From the NCBI GenBank assembly GCA_965115885.1, contig OZ220479.1, positions 1,426,001-1,490,000 of the forward strand: 64,000 nt of DNA, in the 5' to 3' direction. This stretch comes from BD2-11 sp965115885. Its GTDB lineage: Bacteria > Gemmatimonadota > Gemmatimonadetes > Longimicrobiales > Gaopeijiaceae. Positions 7,734 to 17,019 of this stretch are shown here, piece by piece. Every line of letters begins with the position of its first letter. The stretch's first letter is position 1. The notes beneath the pieces are model-generated. The model was not told the origin of the DNA, ran no database searches, and saw nothing but the letters and a program-made list of their open reading frames with translations. Position numbers and translations under genes: made by a program.

Positions 7734-9191
7734 ATGGCGTCCAGGTCGGAGGTGTTCAGCTCGCGCTGGGGCATGTTGCTGGCGATGCTGGGGATGGCGG
7801 TCGGCACCGGGAACATCTGGCGCTTCCCGCGCATCGCCGCCTCCAACGGCGGGGGCAACTTCCTGGTGGCGTGGGCGTGCTTCCTGCTCCTCTGGTCCGT
7901 GCCGTTGCTCATCCTCGAGTTCGGGATGGGCAAGGCCGTCCGCAAGGGGCCGGTGGGCGCGTTCGCCGCCACCTTGGGGCCGAAGTTCGGGTGGATGGGC
8001 GCGTGGGTCGCCTGGGTGGCCATGGCGATCATGTTCTACTACAGCGTGGTCATGGGCTGGACGTTGCGCTTTCTCTGGGCCTCCGTCGCGCGCGAGATCC
8101 CCACGGAGGCGCCCGACGCCTTCTGGAACTCCTTCGCCGCCACGCCCTCGGCGACGATCACGCACGCCGTCGCGCTGGCCATGGGGGTGTTCGTGGTGTC
8201 GCGGGGGGTGAAGGGCATCGAGACCGCCGCCCGCTTTCTGATCCCCAGTCTGGTCGTGCTGGTGATCGCGCTGGCGATCCGGGCCGTCACCCTCCCGGGG
8301 GCCTCCGCCGGCCTCGCGTTCCTCTTCACCCCGAACTTCGGCGAGCTGGCCGACCACCGCATCTGGCTGGAGGCGCTGACCCAGAACGCATGGGACACGG
8401 GCGCCGGGTGGGGACTGGTGCTCACCTACGCCGTCTACATGCGAAAACGGGAGGACACCGCGCTCAACGCGTTCGTGATCGGTTTCGGCAACAACTCCAT
8501 GTCGCTCCTGGCGGGCGTCATGGTGCTGTGCACGGTCTTCTCGGTGATGCCGGACGCGGCCAGCCGGATCGTCGGGGCGGGCAACGAGGGCATCACCTTC
8601 ATCTGGGTGCCGCAACTGTTCGCGCGCATGCCCGGAGGCCGGTTCTTCATGATCCTCTTCTTCCTGGCGCTGGTGTTCGCGGCGTGGACGAGCCTGGTGG
8701 CCATGATCGAACTCGCCAGCCGCATCCTGCGCGACGCGGGAGTGGAGCGCCGCCGCGCCGTCGGCATCGTCGGCGTCGCGGCGCTGCTGTGCGGCGTCCC
8801 GAGCGCGCTCGACATGGACTTCTTCCACAACCAGGACTGGGTGTGGGGCGTGGGGCTCATGCTCTCGGGCTTCTTCTTCGCCTTCGCCGTGGTGCGCTAC
8901 GGCGTGACCGAGTGGCGCCGAAAGTTCGTCAACACCGGCGATTCCGACATCCGCATCGGGGCTTGGTGGGACTGGGCGATCCGCCTCGTGCTGGTCGAGG
9001 CGACGGCGCTCGTGGTCTGGTTCCTGTGGAACGCCCGGGGCGCGGACTTCGTCGAGACCTGGACGCTGTTCAGCCCCTACAACGTCGGCAGCGTGGTCAT
9101 ACAGTCGGCGGCCGTGATCGTCGTCTTGATCGCGCTCAACCGCAGAATCACGCGCGCGACCCTGAGGGGGAATGACGCCGCGTCCGGCTGA
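7734..9191 (+). CDS. Sodium-dependent transporter, NSS (SNF) family
   Basis: 485 residues with about 12 hydrophobic helices, the usual bacterial NSS size. TM1 holds the signature GTGNIWRFPRIAASNGGGNF, whose unwound segment binds Na+ and substrate in LeuT-like folds. The AWTSLVAMIE region in TM8 is also typical. The family imports amino acids, tryptamine-like amines or related solutes with sodium across the inner membrane, and the substrate cannot be assigned. A candidate small partner subunit of the MetS type lies 3 kb downstream (12314-12436). The NSS gene follows glycyl-tRNA synthetase by 57 nt with a hairpin between them. Confidence 0.92.
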   Translation: MASRSEVFSSRWGMLLAMLGMAVGTGNIWRFPRIAASNGGGNFLVAWACFLLLWSVPLLILEFGMGKAVRKGPVGAFAATLGPKFGWMGAWVAWVAMAIMFYYSVVMGWTLRFLWASVAREIPTEAPDAFWNSFAATPSATITHAVALAMGVFVVSRGVKGIETAARFLIPSLVVLVIALAIRAVTLPGASAGLAFLFTPNFGELADHRIWLEALTQNAWDTGAGWGLVLTYAVYMRKREDTALNAFVIGFGNNSMSLLAGVMVLCTVFSVMPDAASRIVGAGNEGITFIWVPQLFARMPGGRFFMILFFLALVFAAWTSLVAMIELASRILRDAGVERRRAVGIVGVAALLCGVPSALDMDFFHNQDWVWGVGLMLSGFFFAFAVVRYGVTEWRRKFVNTGDSDIRIGAWWDWAIRLVLVEATALVVWFLWNARGADFVETWTLFSPYNVGSVVIQSAAVIVVLIALNRRITRATLRGNDAASG

Positions 9192-9290
9192 CCCCCGGGC
9201 CGGTGCCGCGGGTTCGGACGCCGTCGTTCGCCGGGCCGGGGCGGCGGAGGGCGCGCGCGCGGGCGCCGCGCGCGCGCTTGCGGACGAAGC

Positions 9291-10070
9291 GTGAAGTTCG
9301 GCCAGTTCGAGAAGGCCGCCCGGCGCGCCTTCCGCAAGATCCCGGAGGAGTACACCAGTGGGATCGACGGGCTTTCGATCCGTCGCGAGGCGCTTCCGCA
9401 CCCGACCTTCCCGGACGTCTACACGCTGGGGATGTGTTCGACGGAGTCGTATCCCTCGGACTGGCAGGGGCCCGAGACCACGCGCTCGGTCGTGGCCCTC
9501 CACTACGGCTCCTTCCGCGAGCTGTCCCGGCTCGACCCCGATTTCGACTGGGAGGACGAACTGTGGGAGACGCTCGCCCACGAGCTTCGCCACCACCTCG
9601 AGTCGCTGGCCGACCGGGACGACCTGGGCGGCGTCGACTACGCCATGGAGGAGTCGTTCAAGCGCGGCGAGGGGCTCGACTTCGATCCCTGCTACTACCA
9701 GGCGGGGGAGGAGGTCGCGCCCGGCGTCTTCCGCGTCGAGACCGACTTCTTCGTCGAGCAGGAGTGGACGGAGGAACGGCTCGCCCGGGTCGGCGAAGTG
9801 CGGTTCCGGTGGCGGGGCGAGGAGTACCGCATCGAGGCGCCCGACCGCCTCGGGGACGCGCACTTCGTCTGGATCGGGGGCGTCGACGCAGGGCCGGGCG
9901 AACTCCAGCTGGTGCTGGTGCGCAGGCGCAGATGGTGGGAGGCGTTCTCGAAGCGGTCGGCGGGGGAGCTCTGGGAGTCGGAGGCGGACGCGCGCCGGGC
10001 GGAGGACGCCGCCCGTCCGGTTCGGAAGTCCGGCGCCGCGGATTCCCGAATCGGGACGCGCGCGCGATGA
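9291..10070 (+). CDS. Putative zincin-like metallopeptidase
   Basis: 259 residues from a GTG. The central WETLAHELRHHLESLA holds an HExxH motif (HELRH), preceded by a hydrophobic turn as in zincin peptidases. The third zinc ligand is not certain. There is no signal peptide or membrane segment, so the protein is probably cytosolic. The sequence is rich in Asp/Glu and aromatic residues. The C-terminal ~60 residues are basic and low-complexity. The stop overlaps the ATG of the next gene (ATGA), and that gene overlaps nth in turn, giving a tightly coupled three-gene unit. I do not recognise a characterised homologue. Enzymatic activity is inferred from one motif. Confidence 0.6.
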   Translation: MKFGQFEKAARRAFRKIPEEYTSGIDGLSIRREALPHPTFPDVYTLGMCSTESYPSDWQGPETTRSVVALHYGSFRELSRLDPDFDWEDELWETLAHELRHHLESLADRDDLGGVDYAMEESFKRGEGLDFDPCYYQAGEEVAPGVFRVETDFFVEQEWTEERLARVGEVRFRWRGEEYRIEAPDRLGDAHFVWIGGVDAGPGELQLVLVRRRRWWEAFSKRSAGELWESEADARRAEDAARPVRKSGAADSRIGTRAR

Positions 10071-10906
10071 GGACGCACGACCGCTACGCCCGCGTCACGC
10101 CGTACGAGATGGCCCTGCCGGGGCGCGCCTTCGCCGAGGAACGCTTCGGGTTGATCCGAGAGGAGGCGGACCGGCGCCGCGCCGACGTCTGGGATCCGGG
10201 CGCCTTCAGCATGCTCGAACAGACCGGGCGCGCGATCGCCGACATCCGCATCGAGGACGAGAATCCGGTTCTTTTCGTGCACTACGGCGTCGTCCTCTTC
10301 CACGCCTTCCACTTCTGGAGCGACGGCGAGCCCCTGTACCTGCTCGGCAGCGAGGCCGCGCACCGGGTGACGCGCGCCGAGGCGCGCGGCGGGCCGACCG
10401 ACTGGACCTTCGCGGCCCCTTCCCGGGCCGGCTACGTGCAGTTGCCGCACTACTTGTTCTGGGCGCGCCCCGAGACCGGCGGTCCCGCCGAGTCCCTGGA
10501 CGGTTTCTTCTGGGTGCTGACCCCTGCGCGCCGCCTGCACCTCATGGTGGCGAGCGGGGTGCGCCCGGACCGTCCCGGGCTCGGGGTGATGCCCGTCCCG
10601 GAGATCTCCGGGGAGGAGGCGGGCCGCTGGGTCTCCGCGAAGGCGCGCGCCGAGGGCGACGACTTCGCCGGCACCCTGCCGGGCGGCGGAGAACTGCGCT
10701 CGATCGAGACGTTCGGAGAGGTGGTGAAGCTCGCCGCGCGTCTCTTCCGGCAATTGGAGCGGGGGACGTTGCGCGCCGGCGCGCCCGCGAAGAGCGGAGA
10801 CGCCGGGAGCGGGGCGGCGGAGCTCCCGGCGCCGGACGCGGCGGATCGCGCGCCTCTCGCGAGCACCCTGTCCTGGCGCCGGATCGACCCTCGGGAGAAG
10901 CCGTGA
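10067..10906 (+). CDS. Hypothetical protein between putative metallopeptidase and nth
   Basis: 279 residues, soluble, no signal peptide and no motif I recognise. It starts MRTHDRYARVTPYEMALPG and has a compact acidic/aromatic body with VLFVHYGVVLFHAFHFW and VQLPHYLFWARPETGG. The last ~60 residues, after FRQLERGTL, are Ala/Pro-rich and probably disordered. Its start overlaps the stop of the putative metallopeptidase, and its stop overlaps the GTG of nth, so expression should be coupled to both. The linkage to a DNA repair enzyme is suggestive but not evidence of function. Confidence 0.7.
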   Translation: MRTHDRYARVTPYEMALPGRAFAEERFGLIREEADRRRADVWDPGAFSMLEQTGRAIADIRIEDENPVLFVHYGVVLFHAFHFWSDGEPLYLLGSEAAHRVTRAEARGGPTDWTFAAPSRAGYVQLPHYLFWARPETGGPAESLDGFFWVLTPARRLHLMVASGVRPDRPGLGVMPVPEISGEEAGRWVSAKARAEGDDFAGTLPGGGELRSIETFGEVVKLAARLFRQLERGTLRAGAPAKSGDAGSGAAELPAPDAADRAPLASTLSWRRIDPREKP

Positions 10907-11550
10907 GAGAGGCGGCGCAGGCCAGAAGGGAGCGCGCCGAACGCATCTACGACCTGCTCCTCGCGTGCTATCCGGATGCGCACTGCGCCCTCCGTCACCG
11001 CAATCCCTACGAATTGGCGGTCGCCACCATCCTCTCCGCGCAGTGCACCGACGAGCGCGTGAACAAAGTCACGCCCGCCCTCTTCGAGCGCTATCCGGAG
11101 GCGGTGGATCTGGCCGGCGCTCGCCGGGAAGAGCTGGAGGAGCTGGTCCACTCCACCGGCTTCTTCCGAAACAAGGCGAAAAACCTGATCGGCATGGCCA
11201 CCGCGGTGGCGGAGAAGCACGACAACGAACTGCCGCGCACGATGGAGGAGCTGGTCGCGCTCCCGGGCATCGGCCGCAAGACGGCCAACGTCCTCCTCGG
11301 CAACGCCTTCGGCATCGACGAAGGCGTGGTCGTGGACACGCACGTCAAGCGCCTCTCGAACCGCATGGGCTTCACCCGCCATCCCGACCCGGTGCGCATC
11401 GAACGCGACCTGACGAAGCTTTTCGCCCGGGAACGCTGGACACTGCTCGCCCACCTCCTGATCTTCCACGGGCGCCGCGTGTGCGTGGCCCGAAAGCCTC
11501 GTTGCGAAGAGTGCGCGCTGTCGCGCCTCTGCCCCTCGTCGAGCGTGTGA
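10903..11550 (+). CDS. nth: Endonuclease III (bifunctional DNA glycosylase / AP lyase)
   Basis: 215 residues, standard for Nth, which removes oxidised pyrimidines and cleaves the abasic site in base-excision repair. The helix-hairpin-helix LPGIGRKTANVLLGNAF holds catalytic Lys126, and VVVDTHVKRL holds Asp145. The C-terminus has the [4Fe-4S] pattern C-x6-C-x2-C-x5-C (CVARKPRCEECALSRLC). The GTG start at 10903 overlaps the previous stop (GTGA). All key residues are present, so the enzyme should be active. Cluster insertion may depend on NfuA, encoded 4.9 kb upstream. Confidence 0.95.
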   Translation: MREAAQARRERAERIYDLLLACYPDAHCALRHRNPYELAVATILSAQCTDERVNKVTPALFERYPEAVDLAGARREELEELVHSTGFFRNKAKNLIGMATAVAEKHDNELPRTMEELVALPGIGRKTANVLLGNAFGIDEGVVVDTHVKRLSNRMGFTRHPDPVRIERDLTKLFARERWTLLAHLLIFHGRRVCVARKPRCEECALSRLCPSSSV

Positions 11551-11601
11551 GGCCGCGCCGCCGGATTCGTCCGCGACCCGTCCAACCCGAGGAAGACGCC
11601 C

Positions 11602-12186
11602 ATGCCCAGTCGCCCCGACGCGATCGCCCTGTTGCACGAATGGGTCGACAACGAAGGGCTCAGGAAGCACATGTACGCGGTCGAGGCCGCCGTGCGCTTC
11701 TACGCCCGCCTGCACGGAGCCGACGAGGAGACCTGGGGCATGGCCGGCCTCCTGCACGACCTGGACTGGGAGAAGCACCCGGACGAACACCCGCACCGGG
11801 GCGTGGCGCGCCTGCGCGAGGACGGTTACCCGGAGGAGGTCGTCCACGCGGTGCTGGCGCACGGGTATCCGGACTTGACCGACGTTCCCCCGGAAACCGA
11901 CCTCGACAAGGTCCTGTGCGCCTGCGACGAGCTGAGCGGGCTGATCCACGCCTGTTGCCTGGTGCGTCCCAACGGCATCGACGACCTCGAGCCCAAGTCG
12001 GTGGTCAAGAAACTCAAGGACAAGTCCTTCGCGGCCGGAGTGCACCGCGGGGAAGTGGCGCGCGGGATCGAGCTCGTCGGGATTCCGCGCGCCCGACACA
12101 TCCGGAACGTCATCGACGGCATGAGGACGGTCGCCGACGTGCTGGAGGTGCGCGCCGAGGACTTGGCGGCGCGTCGGCGGAATTGA
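11602..12186 (+). CDS. HD-domain hydrolase
   Basis: 194 residues in the HD superfamily, which are metal-dependent phosphohydrolases. LHEWVDNEGLRKHMYAVEAA supplies the first His. GLLHDLDWEKHP carries the paired H52-D53, and VLAHGY lies further on. This short, stand-alone form (HDIG-like hydrolase, often annotated only as HD domain protein) has no sensor or GGDEF partner, and its substrate is unknown. It starts 51 nt after nth, probably in the same transcript, with the ATG at 11602 after a gaggaag-like ribosome site. Confidence 0.85.
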   Translation: MPSRPDAIALLHEWVDNEGLRKHMYAVEAAVRFYARLHGADEETWGMAGLLHDLDWEKHPDEHPHRGVARLREDGYPEEVVHAVLAHGYPDLTDVPPETDLDKVLCACDELSGLIHACCLVRPNGIDDLEPKSVVKKLKDKSFAAGVHRGEVARGIELVGIPRARHIRNVIDGMRTVADVLEVRAEDLAARRRN

Positions 12187-12313
12187 GGGCGGGCCGCTCG
12201 AAGCGCGCTGGCGCGCCAGCCCCCGACTCCGCCGAGGCTGTTGCCTCCGACCGAGCGCCCGATCAGTTTACGGCAACCCGATCCCGCCCGTCCCCCCCGC
12301 CGGAGCCCGCTCT

Positions 12314-12436
12314 TTGACGACGGCCACCTGGATCACGATGATCGTGATCGCCGCGTTCGTTTGGGGCGGCTTCGCCTTGGTCGTCTCCAAGGCCGTGCGC
12401 ACGGAATCGGAGAAGTCGGAAGCCGAACGTGCCTAA
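12314..12436 (+). CDS. Small single-span membrane protein, MetS-like NSS transporter subunit
   Basis: A 40-residue frame from TTG at 12314, preceded by GGAG 8 nt upstream. It reads as a short N-terminus, one membrane helix (WITMIVIAAFVWGGFALVV) and a charged tail (SKAVRTESEKSEAERA). The size, helix position and WGG motif match the MetS family of small subunits for sodium-dependent methionine/alanine (NSS) importers. The window contains an NSS transporter at 7734-9191, the likely partner. The frame overlaps the carB start by 8 nt (GTGCCTAA), so ribosomes finishing here could restart on carB. The MetS call rests on a short sequence and is an inference, but a conserved-looking helix with a ribosome site makes a real gene likely. 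Confidence 0.68.
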   Translation: MTTATWITMIVIAAFVWGGFALVVSKAVRTESEKSEAERA

Positions 12437-15400
12437 AAGGACCGACCTCGAGAACGTCCTCATCCTGGGATCCGGGCCGATCGTCGTCGGCCAGGCGTGC
12501 GAGTTCGACTACTCCGGGACGCAGGCGGTCCGCGCCCTGAAGGAGGAGGGCTACCGGGTGGTGCTGGTCAATTCCAATCCGGCCACCATCATGACGGACC
12601 CCGAGCTGGCCGACCGCACCTACATCGAGCCCCTCACCGCGGAGTGGGTCGAGCGGGTCGTCGAACGCGAGCGTCCCGACGCGTTGCTCCCCACCATGGG
12701 AGGGCAAACCGCGATCAACATCGCGATGGAGTTGGAGCGGGCCGGCGTCCTCGATCGCTACGGGGTCGAGTTGATCGGCGCCGACGCGCGGGCCATCGCC
12801 ATGTGCGAGGACCGCCGGGAGTTCGCTCTGGCCATGCGCCGCATCGGTCTGGCGGTTCCCGCGGGCGGCGTGGCGGGCTCGATGGCCCAGGCGCGGGCCC
12901 TGGTGGCCGGGACCGGGTATCCGGCGATCATCCGTCCCGGCTTCACCCTGGGGGGCACGGGGGGCGGCATCGCCTACAACGCCGAGGAGTTCGAGGAGCT
13001 GGTGCGGCGCGGACTCGACGCCTCGCCGATCGCCCAGGTGCTCGTCGACCGCAGCGTGATCGGGTGGAAGGAGTACGAGCTCGAGGTGATGCGCGACGCC
13101 TCCGACAACGTGATCGTGGTGTGCTCGATCGAGAACTTCGATCCGATGGGCATCCACACCGGCGACTCCGTGACGGTGGCGCCCGCCCAGACGCTGACCG
13201 ACGTCGAGTACCAGGCGATGCGCGACGCCGCCATCGCCGTCGTCCGCGAGATCGGCGTCGAGGCCGGAGGGTGCAACATCCAGTTCGCCGTGAACCCCGA
13301 GGACGGGGAGTTGCTCGTGGTGGAGATGAACCCGCGGGTCTCGCGCTCCTCCGCGCTCGCCTCCAAGGCCACCGGCTTCCCGATCGCGCGCGTGGGGGCG
13401 AAGCTCGCGGTGGGTTTCCTGCTCCCGGAGCTCCCCAACGACATCACCCGCACCACGCCCGCCTCCTTCGAGCCGACGCTCGACTACGTGGTGACCAAAT
13501 TCCCCCGCTTCGCCTTCGAGAAATTTCCGGAAGCGGACGGCGTTCTCGGGGTCCAGATGCAGGCCGTGGGCGAGACCATGGCCATCGGGCGCACCTTCCG
13601 GGCGTCGTGGCAAAAGGGATTGCGCGGCCTCGAGGTGGGGCGAGCCGGGTGGGTCGCGGGCGGGTCGCTGTCCGAAGACGGGCTCGAGGCCGACGACCGC
13701 GCCAGCCTGCTGGCGGCGCTCCGCATCCCCACTGCGGAGCGTCCCTTCCAGCTCAGGCGCGCGCTCGACGCGGTGTTGCGGGACGAGGCGGGGACGGAGG
13801 ACGTCCCGCCGCTCGCTCTCGAAGACGTCGCCCGCGCCACCGGCATCGACCCCTGGTTTTTGGACCAGCTGACGCAGGCGATCGAAGCCGAGCGCGCGTA
13901 CGCCGCCGCCGCCGAGGTCGCCCCGGTCCACCTGCGCGCGATGAAGCGCGACGGCTTCTCCGATCGGCAACTGGCCGAACTCCGCGGCGAGACCGAGGCC
14001 GAGGTGCGGGCGCGCCGGCACGCCTGGGGCATCCGGCCCACCTACAACGTGGTGGACACCTGCGCGGGCGAGTTTCCGGCCGCCACGCCCTACTACTACT
14101 CCTCCTACGAGGACGAGGACGAATCGGAACCGACGGAGCGCGACAAGATCCTGATCCTCGGGAGCGGCCCGAACCGGATCGGACAAGGCATCGAGTTCGA
14201 CTACTGCTGCGTTCAGGCGGTGCTCGCGCTGCGCGAGGCCGGCTTCGAGACCGTCATGGTCAACTCGAACCCCGAGACCGTCTCCACCGATTTCGACGTC
14301 TCCGACAAGCTCTACTTCGAGCCGCTGACGCTGGAGGACGTGATCGAGATCGTCGAGCGCGAAAAGCCCGTCGGCGTGGTGGTGCAGCTGGGGGGACAGA
14401 CTCCGCTCGCTCTGGCGCAGGGGCTCGCCGAGGCGGGCGCGCCCATCTTGGGGACGCCGGTGGACGCCATCGACCGGGCCGAGGACCGCGAGCGGTTCGA
14501 GCGCCTGTGCCGCCGGATCGGCGCGGCCGTGCCGCCCAACGGGACGGCGGCCAGCGTCGAGGAGGCGGTGGAGGTCGGGCGTCGGATCGGGTATCCGGTG
14601 CTGATGCGGCCGAGCTACGTGCTGGGCGGACGAGCCATGCACATCGCCTACGACGAAGCCGCGTTGCGCGGCTACTTCGCACGAGCGGCGGAGGCGGCGC
14701 CCGAGCGCCCGGTGCTGATCGACCGCTTCCTGGAGGACGCTTTCGAGGCGGACGTGGACGCGCTCTGCGACGGCATCGACGTGGTGATCGGCGGCATCAT
14801 GCAGCACATCGAGGAGGCGGGCGTCCACTCCGGCGACTCCGCCTGCGTGCTCCCTCCCTATCTCCTGACCGGCGCCGAGCTCGACGAGATGCGCGAGCTC
14901 ACTCGCCGCTTCGCCCTCGAACTCGGCGTGGTCGGGGTCATGAACGTCCAGTACGCCATCCGCGACGGGCGGGTCCACGTGCTCGAGGTGAACCCGCGCG
15001 CCTCGCGCACCGTGCCCTTCGTGGGCAAGGCCACCGGGCTCCCGCTCGCGCGTTTGGCCGCGCGCGTGATGGCGGGAGAGCGGCTCGCCGATCTGGGCGT
15101 CTGCGGGGAGCCCTCGGCTCCCGGGGTCGCGGTGAAGGAGGCGGTGTTCCCTTTCAACCGCTTCGACGTGGACGTGCTGCTGGGTCCCGAGATGCGTTCG
15201 ACGGGGGAGGTCATGGGGTTCGACGATTCCTTCGGCATGGCCTTCGCGAAGGCGCAGACCTCCGCGGGCAATCATCTGCCCCGGGACGGGGGCACCCTGA
15301 TCGTCACCGTCAACGATTCCGACAAGCCGACCGCGACCCCGCTCGCGCGCCGCTTTCACGACCTCGGCTTCCGGATCCTGGCCACCTCCGGCACCTGCGC

Positions 15401-15767
15401 GTACCTGAACCGGCTGGGCGTGCCCGCGGAGCGCGTGTTCAAGGTGAACGAGGGCCGTCCCAACATCGTGGACCTGATCGTGAGCGGCGGCGTTCAGCTG
15501 CTCGTCAACACCCCGTTGGGCAAGAAGTCGCAGTACGACGACTACACCATGCGGCGCGCCGCCGTCACCAACGGAGTGCCGTACCTCACCACCGTGTCGG
15601 CGATGACGGCGGCGTGCGACGCGGTGATCGCGTTGCGCTCGCGCGCGCCGGAGGTGCGGAGCCTGCAGGACCGCTTGGCGCTTTCCGACGCCGCGTCCGG
15701 ACCCGCGCCGCCGCCCGCCGCGACCCGGCCTCCGGCCGCCGTCGCCCCCCATCCGGTCGGCGGATGA
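12429..15767 (+). CDS. carB: Carbamoyl-phosphate synthase large subunit
   Basis: 1,112 residues, slightly longer than E. coli CarB (1,073) because of a Pro/Ala-rich C-terminal tail. Two homologous ATP-grasp halves are clear. The first has ILGSGPIVVGQACEFDYSG, PTMGGQTAINIAMELE and EVMRDASDNVIVVCSIENFD. The second has LILGSGPNRIGQGIEFDYCC, VVQLGGQTPLALAQGLAE and VLEVNPRASRTVPFVGKATG. The MGS-like allosteric domain closes the protein (residues ~955-1075). The enzyme makes carbamoyl phosphate for pyrimidines and arginine, together with the glutaminase CarA, which is not in the window. The GTG start overlaps the small MetS-like frame, and GTG is the first in-frame start matching CarB N-termini. 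Confidence 0.97.
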   Translation: MPKRTDLENVLILGSGPIVVGQACEFDYSGTQAVRALKEEGYRVVLVNSNPATIMTDPELADRTYIEPLTAEWVERVVERERPDALLPTMGGQTAINIAMELERAGVLDRYGVELIGADARAIAMCEDRREFALAMRRIGLAVPAGGVAGSMAQARALVAGTGYPAIIRPGFTLGGTGGGIAYNAEEFEELVRRGLDASPIAQVLVDRSVIGWKEYELEVMRDASDNVIVVCSIENFDPMGIHTGDSVTVAPAQTLTDVEYQAMRDAAIAVVREIGVEAGGCNIQFAVNPEDGELLVVEMNPRVSRSSALASKATGFPIARVGAKLAVGFLLPELPNDITRTTPASFEPTLDYVVTKFPRFAFEKFPEADGVLGVQMQAVGETMAIGRTFRASWQKGLRGLEVGRAGWVAGGSLSEDGLEADDRASLLAALRIPTAERPFQLRRALDAVLRDEAGTEDVPPLALEDVARATGIDPWFLDQLTQAIEAERAYAAAAEVAPVHLRAMKRDGFSDRQLAELRGETEAEVRARRHAWGIRPTYNVVDTCAGEFPAATPYYYSSYEDEDESEPTERDKILILGSGPNRIGQGIEFDYCCVQAVLALREAGFETVMVNSNPETVSTDFDVSDKLYFEPLTLEDVIEIVEREKPVGVVVQLGGQTPLALAQGLAEAGAPILGTPVDAIDRAEDRERFERLCRRIGAAVPPNGTAASVEEAVEVGRRIGYPVLMRPSYVLGGRAMHIAYDEAALRGYFARAAEAAPERPVLIDRFLEDAFEADVDALCDGIDVVIGGIMQHIEEAGVHSGDSACVLPPYLLTGAELDEMRELTRRFALELGVVGVMNVQYAIRDGRVHVLEVNPRASRTVPFVGKATGLPLARLAARVMAGERLADLGVCGEPSAPGVAVKEAVFPFNRFDVDVLLGPEMRSTGEVMGFDDSFGMAFAKAQTSAGNHLPRDGGTLIVTVNDSDKPTATPLARRFHDLGFRILATSGTCAYLNRLGVPAERVFKVNEGRPNIVDLIVSGGVQLLVNTPLGKKSQYDDYTMRRAAVTNGVPYLTTVSAMTAACDAVIALRSRAPEVRSLQDRLALSDAASGPAPPPAATRPPAAVAPHPVGG

Positions 15768-15816
15768 GGGTCCGGGCGCCGATCCCTCTCCCACCGCGCT
15801 TCGACCGCAACCGCCC

Positions 15817-17019
15817 ATGTCGTCTTCATCGAGTCCTCTACTGACCCGCGAGGGCGTCGAACAGGTGCAGGCGGCGCTCGCCGACATGAAGCTGCACGGG
15901 TGGCTGCTCTTCGAGTTCCACGGCCAGAATCCCATCGCCGCGTCGATGGTCGGGCTCGGGCGAAACACGCGCCGCTCCTTCGCCCTGGTCCCGGAACGAG
16001 GCGAGCCGGTGGCGCTGATCCACGCCATCGAGCGGTCGTCGTGGCGGCATTGGCCCTGGCGCACGCGCATCTACTCGTCCTGGCGCGAGATGGAGTCGGC
16101 GCTCGCCGATTTGGTGCGCGGACGTCCGCGTCTCGCCGTCGAGACCTCGCCGGGTTCGGCCGTTCCCTATTTGGACCGGGTGCCTGCCGGCACGATGGAG
16201 CTGTTGCGCGCCGTGGGAGTGGATCCGGTCGGATCGGGCGATTTGGTGTCGCTCTTCCACTCGCGCTGGACCGGCGGGCAGCTGGCCACCCACCGCCGCT
16301 CGGCCGCTGTCGCGGCCCGCGTCGCGCGCGAAGCCTTCGACCGCTCCGCCGCCGCCCTGCGGGCCGGGGAGCCCACCACCGAGGGCGCGCTCTCGGATTG
16401 GATCCGCGCCCGCCTGAACGACGGCGGCCTCGCCGAGGAAGCGGACTGCATCGTGGCCGTCGGCCCGCGCGCCGCCGACCCCCACTACGCACCCGTGGGC
16501 GAGGGCGAGCCGATCCGGCGCGGCGACCTGTTGCTGATCGACCTGTGGGGCAAGCCGGCCGTCGGGGACGTCCCCGCCGACCAGACCTGGATGGGCTACC
16601 TGGGCGCCAAGCTTCCTCGCCGCACTCGCAGGATCTGGGAGGCGGTGCGCGACGCCCGCGACGCCGCGGTCGAATTCCTCGCCGAGCGCATGGCGGCCGG
16701 CGACGAGGTGCGCGGCTGCGAGGTGGACGACGTCTGCCGCCGACTCGTCGCCGAACGCGGCTACCGGGAGCGCTTCGTGCACCGCACCGGCCACTCCATC
16801 GACGCGGATCTCCACGGCAGCGGCCCCAACATCGACAACCTGGAAACTCGCGATACCCGCCTGCTTTTTCCGGGCGTCGGCTTCTCCGTGGAGCCGGGCG
16901 TCTACATCCCCGGCGACGTCGGCGTGCGCAGCGAAATCGACGTGCATCTGGGCGAGGACGGACCCGAAGTCACCACGCCCGATCCCCAGGAGGAGATCTT
17001 CCTCCTGCTCGACCGCTGA
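15817..17019 (+). CDS. M24-family metallopeptidase (Xaa-Pro peptidase-like)
   Basis: 400 residues. The N-terminal creatinase-like domain (residues 1-165) and C-terminal pita-bread domain are both present. Dinuclear metal ligands can be placed in LLIDLWG and PADQTW (two Asp), HRTGHSID (His), SVEPGVYI (Glu) and RSEIDV (Glu). The family cleaves N-terminal Xaa-Pro bonds or acts as creatinase-like hydrolases. The exact substrate is open. There is no signal peptide, so it is cytosolic. It starts 49 nt after carB and its stop abuts priA, in line with one transcript. A second M24 gene starts at 62950. Confidence 0.88.
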   Translation: MSSSSSPLLTREGVEQVQAALADMKLHGWLLFEFHGQNPIAASMVGLGRNTRRSFALVPERGEPVALIHAIERSSWRHWPWRTRIYSSWREMESALADLVRGRPRLAVETSPGSAVPYLDRVPAGTMELLRAVGVDPVGSGDLVSLFHSRWTGGQLATHRRSAAVAARVAREAFDRSAAALRAGEPTTEGALSDWIRARLNDGGLAEEADCIVAVGPRAADPHYAPVGEGEPIRRGDLLLIDLWGKPAVGDVPADQTWMGYLGAKLPRRTRRIWEAVRDARDAAVEFLAERMAAGDEVRGCEVDDVCRRLVAERGYRERFVHRTGHSIDADLHGSGPNIDNLETRDTRLLFPGVGFSVEPGVYIPGDVGVRSEIDVHLGEDGPEVTTPDPQEEIFLLLDR

